A stretch of DNA of 31,584 nt from RUG11237 sp045119215 (lineage in GTDB: Bacteria; Bacillota; Clostridia; Lachnospirales; Lachnospiraceae), in contig JBGVDD010000197.1 in NCBI GenBank assembly GCA_045119215.1, positions 1 to 31,584 on the forward strand, given 5' to 3'. The notes beneath the pieces were generated by a model. The model had not been told where the DNA came from. It was given only the letters and a program-made list of their open reading frames with translations, and did not search any database. Each line of letters begins with the position of its first letter. The first letter of the stretch is position 1. This document shows, piece after piece, positions 25,172-31,584 of this stretch. The translations under genes and the position numbers were made by a program.

Positions 25172-26935
25172 CTATTTGTTTATTTTCTTTGTTTTAATTT
25201 CGTCTTTTACCATGGCAACAAATTCATCTGCAGAGACCGTGGTTGTCTGCTGCTGTCCGTGAAGTCTGTAGGTTACTGTTCTGTCGTTTACTTCGTTCTT
25301 GCCAAGAACTAAAAGGTAAGGAACTTTTTCTAACTGTCCCTCACGCATACGGTAGCCTAACTTTTCAGGACGGTCATCCAATTCTACTCTTACATTTTCA
25401 TCATCTAATAAATTACAGATTTCTCTTGAGTATTCGATTAATTCTTCATCGTCATTCTTTACAGGCAAGACTTTTACCTGAGTTGGAGCAAGCCATAGTG
25501 GAAGATTTCCTTTGGTTTCCTCTAAGATATATGCCATGAAACGGTCCAGGGATCCTAAGATAGCTCTGTGAAGTACCACAGGTGTCTTCTTGGACCCATC
25601 TCTGTCTACATAGGTTAATTCAAACTTTGCAGGTAAGCAGAAGTCTAACTGACAGGTAGAAAGTGTGTATTCATTTCCTACCGCAGGCTTTACGTTAACA
25701 TCAAGCTTTGGACCGTAGAACGCAGCCTCACCGATTTCTTCTGTGTACTCAATGCCAAGGTCATTCATTACCTCGCGGAGAGCATTCTCGGCATTGTTCC
25801 ACATTTCGTCATCCTGATGATATTTTTCCGTATCTTCCGGATCTCTTAAAGACAGAACACAACGGTAGTCTGTGATACCAAAGTCTTTGTATACGTCAAA
25901 GATTAAGTCTACTACCTTGGAGAATTCATCCTTAATCTGCTCCGGTGTTACGAAAAGATGGGCATCATTCTGGCAGAAATGTCTGCCTCGTTCAATTCCC
26001 TTTAAGGTACCGCTGGCTTCAAATCTAAAGTCATGGGCAATTTCTCCAATACGTATTGGAAGGTCTTTATAAGAATGCATCTGGTTAGCATAAATCATCA
26101 TGTGGTGTGGGCAGTTCATTGGACGAAGAACAAAGGATTCTCCTTCCACTTCCATGGCTGGAAACATATTTTCTTTATAGTGATCCCAGTGGCCTGAAGT
26201 CTTGTACAGATTTACAGTACCTACGCAAGGTGTCATTACATGAAGATAATTTAGCTTCCGCTCCTTTTCTTTAATGTAGTTTTCTAATTCCTGCCATACT
26301 GTGTATCCCTTTGGCAAAAACATAGGAAGTCCACGGCCAATCAAGTCATCCACCATGAATAACTGCATATCTTTTCCAATTTTTCTGTGGTCTCTTTCCT
26401 TGGCTTCCTCTAATAACTGTAAGTGGTCTGCCAATTCTTCCGGTGTTGGGAAGCATACGCCGTAGATTCTTTGCAGTACCTTGTTTTTGGCATCCCCTTT
26501 CCAGTATACACCGGAATGCTTGATAAGCTTAAAGTTCTTACATAATTTTACATTGTCAACGTGTGGTCCACGGCATAAATCTGTAAAGTCGCCCTGATCA
26601 TAGCAGGTGATATTTCCGTCTTCTAAATTAGAGATTAAGTCTAATTTATATTCGTCCTTTTTGAATAACTCCAAGGCTTCTTCTTTGGAAATTTCACGGC
26701 GAATAATCTTTTTGCCGGACTTACATACCTTCTTCATTTCTTTTTCAATAGCTGCAATATCTTCTTCATTGATTACATCATCGCCTAAGTCAATGTCATA
26801 ATAGAATCCTTCTGCAACCACAGGTCCTACCCAAAATTTTGCATGGGGATATAAATGTTTTACAGCCTGAGCCATCACATGGGCACAGGAATGGTTGAGC
26901 ATACTTAATTCTTCATTTTCTTTAAAATTTACCAT
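25172..26935 (-). CDS. thrS: Threonyl-tRNA synthetase lacking the TGS domain
   Basis: A 587-aa class II synthetase that charges tRNA-Thr. It begins directly at the editing domain: His15 and His19 (HSCAH) with Cys121 and His125 (CRGPH) form the Ser-tRNA editing site. The catalytic core shows RPMNCPHHM (motif region with the zinc Cys), FRFEASGTLKGIERGRHFCQND (motif 2) and LHRAILGSLDRFMAYILEE (motif 3), followed by the anticodon-binding domain. E. coli ThrRS is about 642 aa and starts with a TGS domain; that domain is absent here. GAGAGGAAC precedes the ATG and no upstream in-frame extension is seen because a T-box leader occupies that region. Confidence 0.95.
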   Translation of the reverse strand: MVNFKENEELSMLNHSCAHVMAQAVKHLYPHAKFWVGPVVAEGFYYDIDLGDDVINEEDIAAIEKEMKKVCKSGKKIIRREISKEEALELFKKDEYKLDLISNLEDGNITCYDQGDFTDLCRGPHVDNVKLCKNFKLIKHSGVYWKGDAKNKVLQRIYGVCFPTPEELADHLQLLEEAKERDHRKIGKDMQLFMVDDLIGRGLPMFLPKGYTVWQELENYIKEKERKLNYLHVMTPCVGTVNLYKTSGHWDHYKENMFPAMEVEGESFVLRPMNCPHHMMIYANQMHSYKDLPIRIGEIAHDFRFEASGTLKGIERGRHFCQNDAHLFVTPEQIKDEFSKVVDLIFDVYKDFGITDYRCVLSLRDPEDTEKYHQDDEMWNNAENALREVMNDLGIEYTEEIGEAAFYGPKLDVNVKPAVGNEYTLSTCQLDFCLPAKFELTYVDRDGSKKTPVVLHRAILGSLDRFMAYILEETKGNLPLWLAPTQVKVLPVKNDDEELIEYSREICNLLDDENVRVELDDRPEKLGYRMREGQLEKVPYLLVLGKNEVNDRTVTYRLHGQQQTTTVSADEFVAMVKDEIKTKKINK

Positions 26936-26961
26936 TTTTTGTTCCTCTCTTTTTATAAATT

Positions 26962-27204
26962 AAAAAACACCCCTAGACCTAAGTCCAAGGGTGCAGTATA
27001 CACGGTTCCACCTTTTGTTTCACTCAAATGCTTTAACGCAGCAAACGGTAACACTTAACATACCTATAATTTTCAGATAATTTTCGTGCACAGCTTAGGG
27101 GTGGTTTTCATATGGTTTATCATAGATAACTTCCAGCCTTAGGTTATCCTCTCTGAATGCATCTCCACACTACTCTTCCCGTCACAGCTTTTTACTATGA
27201 ACTA
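26962..27204 (-). promoter_or_regulatory. T-box leader of thrS (threonine-specific)
   Basis: On the minus strand the leader carries the conserved T-box AAAAGGTGGAACCGTG (complement of 27001-27016), followed by a terminator stem, CACCC region (26984-26993) with GGGTG region (26968-26977), and a T run ending at 26962. Upstream is a Stem I-like region with CAGAGAG and GGCTGGAAG. A specifier of the Thr codon ACC is likely in gaaaaccacc (near 27105-27115), but I did not model the stem fully. Uncharged tRNA-Thr would stabilise the antiterminator and allow thrS transcription. Confidence 0.9.
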
Positions 27205-27210
27205 TTGCAA

Positions 27211-27239
27211 ATCATATCACAATCAAAAAAGAAATGCAA
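27211..27239 (-). promoter_or_regulatory. Promoter of the thrS T-box transcript
   Basis: On the minus strand TTGCAT (complement of 27234-27239), 17 bases, TATGAT (complement of 27211-27216). The predicted transcription start is near 27204. Confidence 0.65.
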
Positions 27240-27240
27240 G

Positions 27241-27272
27241 TAAAAATTACACCTTAAAAGGTGTAATTTTTA
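27241..27272. promoter_or_regulatory. Near-perfect 32-bp palindrome between divergent promoters
   Basis: taaaaattacacc (27241-27253) and ggtgtaattttta (27260-27272) are exact reverse complements, with TT and AA also pairing inward. It lies just beyond the thrS -35 box and immediately before the extended -10 (TGATATAAT, 27281-27289) of the kinase gene, occupying its -35 region. That location, upstream of both predicted transcription starts, suits an operator better than a terminator. Confidence 0.5.
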
Positions 27273-27280
27273 TCTGTTTG

Positions 27281-27289
27281 TGATATAAT
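27281..27289 (+). promoter_or_regulatory. Extended -10 promoter of the soluble hybrid kinase gene
   Basis: TG-A-TATAAT is an extended -10 element. No good -35 is found at 17-18 bases; the palindrome lies there instead. The start codon is 27 bases downstream. Confidence 0.6.
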
Positions 27290-27316
27290 GTGGAATAGAA
27301 ATGGAGGGGAAAACGT

Positions 27317-29269
27317 ATGGAGTCAAAAGAGATGGATAAAAGGATTGTCAATCAAATGGCGGAGGCAATCTACGGCGATTTAAGTTGTGTAATTTTTGTG
27401 GATAACCGCACCCAATGCTATACTCTTATGAAGGGAGATGCTTTTTGGAAAAAATCCCTGGGAAAAGAAGGAGAACTGTCTCAATTATTCTATCAGTTGT
27501 TTACAAAAAGGGACAATGAGCATACAACAGAAACCACCAGTTACAGGGATTTTGTAGATGTGGATTTTTTCAAAAAAGAAAAGTATTGCGGAAATATTGC
27601 AGTGGTTTCCGAAGAAAAGAGAATGAGATATGGTGTATACCTGCTAAAACTTTCCGAGGATGAGGCGGCGCTTTTACTGCGTCTGGAGGATGGTGTTGAC
27701 GAGACCAATCGGATTGAGTTGGATAAGATTGATGCGATTCAGGAGAATTATTTGTTTTCTATGATTGTGAATCTTGCCGAGGACTCCTGTATCAACCCCA
27801 ACACTACTGAGTTAAGTGCAACAAGACAGGATTATCTGGATTTTAAATATTCTGATTGGCGCTTGATGATTATGAATATGTTTATGGAAACGGATCGGGA
27901 ACTTTTTCTGCGTATGTCTTCCCCGGAATATATTATAAATACGCTAGAGGAGGAGCACAGTTTTGATTTGGAACTTCCAATGATGAACATGGAAGGACAG
28001 TATATATGGTGTAAGCTTTCCTTTACAAGAATGAAGGATTTTAGCCGCACGAATCCAAGATTTGTGTATACGGTAAGAGATTATCAAAAGGAGATGAATC
28101 GTTTTCTCAATCAGGAAAGTATTGTAAAAGCGGTGGAGGCCCAGAATAGGGAATTACAGGAATTAGAACGACAGCAGACAAAGTTTTTCTCTAATATGTC
28201 CCATGAAATCCGAACGCCCTTAAATGCAATTATGGGAATGAATGAGGTGATTCTTCGGGAAGCAAAGGAAGAGAGCATTCGCCATTATGCCAAGGATGTA
28301 AAAAATTCAGGAAGGTTTCTTTTGAGCCTGGTAAATGATATTTTGGATTACTCTAAGATTCGGGCAGGAAAGATGCAAATTGTACCAGTAGAATACAATC
28401 TTATGGATATGATAAAGGAGATAAATACCCTGGCAAAATCTTATATAGGAGAGAAGCCTTTACAATATCAGGTGAGGGTCAGCGATGAGCTTCCCCAAAG
28501 GCTTTATGGGGATGAGGTTCGAATTACCCAGATTATTATGAATCTTCTCACCAATGCCATCAAGTATACGCCAGAGGGTAGAGTTTTGTTTGAAGTCATG
28601 CCAGGGGAGACAAAGGAAGGAAGATTTGCCCTGGCAGTTAAGGTGCAGGATACAGGGATAGGCATCAAGGAGGAAGATCTGGAACAGCTCTTTACAGAGT
28701 ATGAGCGTCTGGACGTGGAAAAAAATCGTAAGATAGAAGGAACCGGACTTGGAATGGGTATTGTGACTTCCCTGTTAACCCAAATGGAAAGCAGGCTTTT
28801 GGTTGAGAGCGTTTACGGAGAGGGCTCTACGTTTTCTTTTCTTCTTCCACAGAAAGTGGTGGAGCTTGCTCGCGGCGAGGATGGGGTGGATACCTGCTTT
28901 GATGTAAGTGATAAGCATGTGTTGGTTGTGGATGATAATATCATCAATCTAAATGTGGCAATGAATATGCTAAAAACCTTTCATATGAAGGTTGACATGG
29001 CCGACAGTGGATTAAAATGTTTAGATGCAATAGAGCATACAGATTATGATTTGATTTTTTTGGATCATATGATGCCTGGAATGGACGGAGTTGAGACTTT
29101 ACATAGAATCAGGGAAAAAACCTCCATTCCAGTGATTGCAATGACAGCCAATGTCTCGGGGGACGCCCGCAGTGAGTATGTAGGTATGGGATTTACAGAT
29201 TATATAGAAAAACCCATGGTGCCGGAAAAAATCAATCTGATTTTGAGGACATATCTTGCGAAATTATGA
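27317..29269 (+). CDS. Soluble hybrid sensor histidine kinase with receiver domain
   Basis: A 650-aa protein with no membrane segment. Residues 1-270 contain PAS-like sequence (for example 190-270, LELPMMNMEGQYIWCKLSF), then a short coiled coil (270-290). His296 in FFSNMSHEIRTPLNAIMG is the phosphoacceptor; the ATPase domain has MNLLTNAIKYT, DTGIGI and GTGLGMGIV. A receiver domain follows: VVDDNIINLN and Asp583 in FLDHMMPGMDG. There is no DNA-binding output or Hpt domain, so the phosphate must go to a separate partner, not present here. It is divergent from thrS, with gaggggaaaa before the ATG, and ends 18 bases before a small membrane-protein gene. Confidence 0.9.
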   Translation: MESKEMDKRIVNQMAEAIYGDLSCVIFVDNRTQCYTLMKGDAFWKKSLGKEGELSQLFYQLFTKRDNEHTTETTSYRDFVDVDFFKKEKYCGNIAVVSEEKRMRYGVYLLKLSEDEAALLLRLEDGVDETNRIELDKIDAIQENYLFSMIVNLAEDSCINPNTTELSATRQDYLDFKYSDWRLMIMNMFMETDRELFLRMSSPEYIINTLEEEHSFDLELPMMNMEGQYIWCKLSFTRMKDFSRTNPRFVYTVRDYQKEMNRFLNQESIVKAVEAQNRELQELERQQTKFFSNMSHEIRTPLNAIMGMNEVILREAKEESIRHYAKDVKNSGRFLLSLVNDILDYSKIRAGKMQIVPVEYNLMDMIKEINTLAKSYIGEKPLQYQVRVSDELPQRLYGDEVRITQIIMNLLTNAIKYTPEGRVLFEVMPGETKEGRFALAVKVQDTGIGIKEEDLEQLFTEYERLDVEKNRKIEGTGLGMGIVTSLLTQMESRLLVESVYGEGSTFSFLLPQKVVELARGEDGVDTCFDVSDKHVLVVDDNIINLNVAMNMLKTFHMKVDMADSGLKCLDAIEHTDYDLIFLDHMMPGMDGVETLHRIREKTSIPVIAMTANVSGDARSEYVGMGFTDYIEKPMVPEKINLILRTYLAKL

Positions 29270-29287
29270 AAATATGGAGAGTAAAGT

Positions 29288-29470
29288 ATGTTACCAATAT
29301 TTATTTTGTCACTCATTGTTATGGTAATAGGAATTGTGACTGTGGCAGTGGGCATAAACAAGCGTGAAAAAATTGGAGATACAGCCTTTGTCTGTATGTT
29401 GTTTTTTGGAGGCTTATTAACTTTAGGTGCAATTGTATTTGCATTATGTGTAGGATTTTTCCTAAAATAA
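29288..29470 (+). CDS. Small two-helix membrane protein, function unknown
   Basis: A 60-aa hydrophobic protein: one helix at about 3-22 (ILSLIVMVIGIVTVAVGI), a polar turn NKREKIGD, and a second helix at about 32-58. The ATG follows ggagagtaaag, 18 bases after the hybrid kinase stop, so it is probably co-expressed with it. I do not recognise a family. The good binding site and membrane topology support a real gene, but small hydrophobic frames can arise by chance. Confidence 0.6.
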   Translation: MLPIFILSLIVMVIGIVTVAVGINKREKIGDTAFVCMLFFGGLLTLGAIVFALCVGFFLK

Positions 29471-29660
29471 ATGTATAGGGATGCCACGTCAGGTGAAACA
29501 TTAGATAACAGTTCAGGCAGGTCTGCGCATTTACTGCGCTGACCGTGCAAAAATGTGCATTTAACAAAAATCGGGCAATTTTGCATGCGTAAGCATTGCC
29601 CGATTTAGTAACAGTTTAGCCTATGGCTGAACTGTTACAACATTAGGTCGCATCCCTGTG
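29471..29660. repeat. Composite intergenic repeat element containing hairpin copy 3
   Basis: The stretch between the small membrane protein and the YhfC gene is built of several palindromic pieces. agggatgc (29477-29484) is matched inversely by gcatccct (29650-29657), giving possible terminal repeats. Inside are gataacagttcaggc (29504-29518), a 12-pair stem aaatcgggcaat/attgcccgattt (29568-29579 and 29595-29606), and hairpin copy 3: gtaacagtttagcc (29608-29621) with ggctgaactgttac (29625-29638). No coding potential or target duplication is seen. It resembles a small non-autonomous or REP-like element. Confidence 0.7.
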
Positions 29661-29701
29661 TGCGAAATTGTAGGACACATATAAAAGAAAGGATGATGAT
29701 T

Positions 29702-30496
29702 ATGGAGATGGAGACAGTAAGTGTAGCAAGTATGATAGGGATGGGAGTATCCATGCTGCTTTCCATGGGAATTCCGGTGGGATTGCTCATATATGGAAAA
29801 GTGAAAAAAGATGCAAAGGTTTCAAGCTTTCTCATCGGAGCAGGTACCTTTTTTGTGTCTGCCCTGGTATTGGAGCAGATTTTACACATGGTAGTTTTAG
29901 GAACAGCGCCTAACTTACAGAATAATATATGGCTGTACGGTTTGTATGGCGCAGCCGCAGCCGCAGTTTTTGAGGAGACAGGACGTTTGGTTGCCATGAA
30001 ATTTATCATGAAGAAACACCTGGATTTTAAAAATGGGTTTATGTATGGTGTGGGACATGGTGGAATTGAGGCTATTCTTATCGGTGGTATGTCAGGTATC
30101 AGCAATCTTATGACATCGGTTATGATTAACTCTGGCACATTACAAAAGAGCCTGGAAGTACTTGACGATGCCACAAAAGAAGCTACCTTACAACAGATAT
30201 CAGCATTGTGGACTTCGGACAGTTATTTGTTTTATATTTCCGGAATCGAAAGAGCCTTTGCCATCTTTCTGCAAATAGGCCTTTCCATTCTGGTATACCT
30301 AGCGGTAAAGAAAGGCAAATGGGGATGTTTGGCATTGGCTTATGTATTACATTTTGCAGTGGATTTTGTGGCAGTGGTATCAGCAAAATATATAAATGTA
30401 ATTTTTGTAGAAGTGATAATCATGGTATTTGCTATTGCTGTGCTGCTACTTGCCAGAGCTTTGGCAAAGAAATATCCAGAGGAAGGAAATATTTAG
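29702..30496 (+). CDS. YhfC family intramembrane metalloprotease-like protein
   Basis: A 264-aa polytopic membrane protein with about seven hydrophobic segments. FEETGR (Glu91, Glu92, Arg95), GHGGIEA (His119, Glu123) and a later LHFAVDF match the YhfC family (PF10086), thought to be related to the CPBP/PrsW intramembrane proteases; activity is generally unproven. Several in-frame ATGs occur; 29702 is preferred because agaaagga at 29686-29693 is well spaced, while 29693 and 29696 are too close. A GTG at 29660 would place the start inside the repeat element. The stop TAG shares one base with the trpF GTG start. Confidence 0.82.
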   Translation: MEMETVSVASMIGMGVSMLLSMGIPVGLLIYGKVKKDAKVSSFLIGAGTFFVSALVLEQILHMVVLGTAPNLQNNIWLYGLYGAAAAAVFEETGRLVAMKFIMKKHLDFKNGFMYGVGHGGIEAILIGGMSGISNLMTSVMINSGTLQKSLEVLDDATKEATLQQISALWTSDSYLFYISGIERAFAIFLQIGLSILVYLAVKKGKWGCLALAYVLHFAVDFVAVVSAKYINVIFVEVIIMVFAIAVLLLARALAKKYPEEGNI

Positions 30497-31122
30497 TGGA
30501 AAAGAGACATACTTTAATCAAGATTTGTGGTATTACTTCGGTAAAAGAAGCAGAATTTCTCAATAAACACCAGGTGGATTTTGCAGGATTTGTTTTGTTT
30601 TATCCAAAGAGTAAGAGAAATGTTACTTTAGAAAAAGCAAAAGAGATTATGTCTGTGCTAAAGGATTCTATTCAGACCGTGGCAGTGGTAGTAAGCCCTA
30701 CCATAGAACAGGCAAAAGAAATCCAAGGGGCAGGTTTTTCTTATATACAGATTCACAAGGATGTGCCACAAGGCTTTTATGAACAGTGCAGCATACCGGT
30801 ATTAAAGGCTTTTAATGTAAATGATATGGAACATTTTGAAGAATATCATAGGAATTCAGCTATTGCAGGATATGTGTTTGATGCTGTAGAGCCAGGCAGT
30901 GGAAAGGTGTTTGACTGGAAACTGGTAAAAAATATCCCAAGGGATGAAAAACTTTTCTTGTTGGCAGGGGGGCTGTGTTCGGAAAATGTTTCAGAAGCAA
31001 TTAGCTATATTAAACCGGACGGAGTGGATGTATCTTCCGGAGTAGAGTATGAGGACAGGCAGGGAAAAGAAACCGGAAAGGACCCGGAGAGGATTGCGGA
31101 TTTTGTGAAAGCAGTGAGATAA
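30496..31122 (+). CDS. trpF: Phosphoribosylanthranilate isomerase
   Basis: A 208-aa TIM-barrel enzyme of tryptophan synthesis, converting phosphoribosylanthranilate to CdRP. The general base Cys11 is in IKICGIT and the general acid Asp178 in GVDVSSGVE; FAGFVLFYPKSKRNV and LLAGGL (phosphate loop) are also family features. The GTG start overlaps the YhfC stop by one base (tagtg), with gaggaagg 11 bases upstream; a longer frame upstream is only the out-of-frame YhfC region. It lies outside any trp operon in this window. Confidence 0.93.
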   Translation: MEKRHTLIKICGITSVKEAEFLNKHQVDFAGFVLFYPKSKRNVTLEKAKEIMSVLKDSIQTVAVVVSPTIEQAKEIQGAGFSYIQIHKDVPQGFYEQCSIPVLKAFNVNDMEHFEEYHRNSAIAGYVFDAVEPGSGKVFDWKLVKNIPRDEKLFLLAGGLCSENVSEAISYIKPDGVDVSSGVEYEDRQGKETGKDPERIADFVKAVR

Positions 31123-31160
31123 AGGGATGCGACCCCATATGTTTTGGGGCGCATCCCTTT
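31121..31160. terminator. Bidirectional terminator after trpF
   Basis: aaagggatgcg (31121-31131) with cgcatcccttt (31150-31160), plus inner cccc/gggg pairs, form a long stem with A/T runs on both sides between convergent genes. It shares agggatgcgac with the right end of the composite repeat near 29647-29657. Confidence 0.88.
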
Positions 31161-31164
31161 CTTT

Positions 31165-31584
31165 TTATTTCGCAGCTTTTTCTTTTTTTAGTATTTCCTG
31201 GAATTCTTTCATATCCCTTGCAATCTCACCGCTTAAAGCAAGGAGACAGATTAAGTTTGGAATTGCCATCAATGCGTTGGCAATGTCGGAGAAATTCCAC
31301 ACAATATCCAAAGCTGTGGTTGCACCAAGGTATGCAACCAAAGAGAAGACGATACGGTAAATCATATTCAGCTTTGGAGATTTCACTAGGTACTCAAAAG
31401 CTTTTTCGCCGTGGTATTCCCAACCAAGAATGGTAGAGAAGGCAAATAATACAATGCCAATGCTTACCAGAATGGCTCCCAGTCTGCCAAGTACTGATTC
31501 AAAAGCCAGAATGGTAAGTGCTGCACCCTTGATGACAGCATCATACTCATACGAACCATCTTCGCCAAATATGTATTTGTTGCC
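31165..31584 (-). CDS. Alanine/glycine:cation symporter (AGCS family), C-terminal part
   Basis: The last 139 residues of a membrane transporter whose start lies beyond the window. FAFSTILGWEYHGEKAFEYL is the characteristic AGCS sequence near the end of the family, followed by two hydrophobic segments (VFSLVAYLGATTALDIVW and NALMAIPNLICLLALS) and a charged tail ending in KKEKAAK. The family couples alanine or glycine uptake to Na+ or H+. It shares a terminator with trpF. The part inside the window is intact. Confidence 0.92.
   Translation of the reverse strand, partial: GNKYIFGEDGSYEYDAVIKGAALTILAFESVLGRLGAILVSIGIVLFAFSTILGWEYHGEKAFEYLVKSPKLNMIYRIVFSLVAYLGATTALDIVWNFSDIANALMAIPNLICLLALSGEIARDMKEFQEILKKEKAAK

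Noticed and set aside
30208..30495. N-terminal extension of trpF to give 304 residues
   Set aside because: The extra 96 residues are out-of-frame YhfC coding sequence, while the GTG at 30496 gives a normal-length TrpF beginning just before the conserved KICG.

Overview
The window looks like chromosomal DNA of a low-to-moderate GC anaerobic Firmicute, most probably a Lachnospiraceae-type Clostridium relative. The basis is strong AGGAGG-type ribosome binding sites, sigma-A promoters, a T-box leader on thrS, pyruvate:ferredoxin oxidoreductase beside a clostridial ferredoxin, a TrpB2-type enzyme, secreted proteins with BIG2-like and fibronectin-like domains, and an orphan FliD-like protein. No phage, integrase, transposase, CRISPR array or rRNA was seen. 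Most of the window is ordinary core and accessory chromosome.

Layout. 1-444: decayed 3' end of an ABC-2 permease, a hairpin and a promoter. 445-1729: CPBP membrane protease plus PadR regulator. 1887-7337: two secreted multidomain proteins, the second 1319 aa with repeats and a PSVAPSTK-type linker. 7449-8819 (minus): TrpB2-like enzyme, divergent from 9018-14015 (membrane hybrid histidine kinase, dGTPase, SunS-like glycosyltransferase), which ends at a strong terminator. 14176-15480: FliD-like protein. 15633-15875: tRNA-Phe, tRNA-Gly(UCC), tRNA-Gly(GCC) behind a near-consensus promoter. 15944-19562: tightly coupled vitamin-cofactor operon thiE, HAD phosphatase, thiD, pyridoxamine kinase, radical SAM protein. 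19762-21021: cation/proton antiporter. 21177-25086: ferredoxin and PFOR. 25172-27204 (minus): thrS with its T-box leader. 27317-29470: soluble hybrid histidine kinase and a small membrane protein. 29471-29660: composite repeat element. 29702-31122: YhfC-type membrane protein overlapping trpF. 31165 to the end (minus): 3' part of an alanine/glycine:cation symporter.

How the parts work together. The clearest functional unit is the thiE operon, whose first four genes overlap by 1-4 bases; it joins the thiamine phosphate steps (ThiE, ThiD) to B6 salvage and holds an uncharacterised phosphatase where a thiamine-phosphate phosphatase would fit. Ferredoxin and PFOR form a redox pair for pyruvate oxidation. 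Most transcription units end at recognisable hairpins, and many begin at promoters with 17-18 base spacing.

The most notable non-gene signal is a dispersed intergenic hairpin with arms of the type gtaacagtttagcc / ggctgaactgttac, present three times (1726, 19568, 29608), the last copy inside a longer composite element. The FliD-like protein without visible flagellar genes and the HAD phosphatase of the thiamine operon are the best protein-level leads. I did not find a clearly new defence or mobile system.
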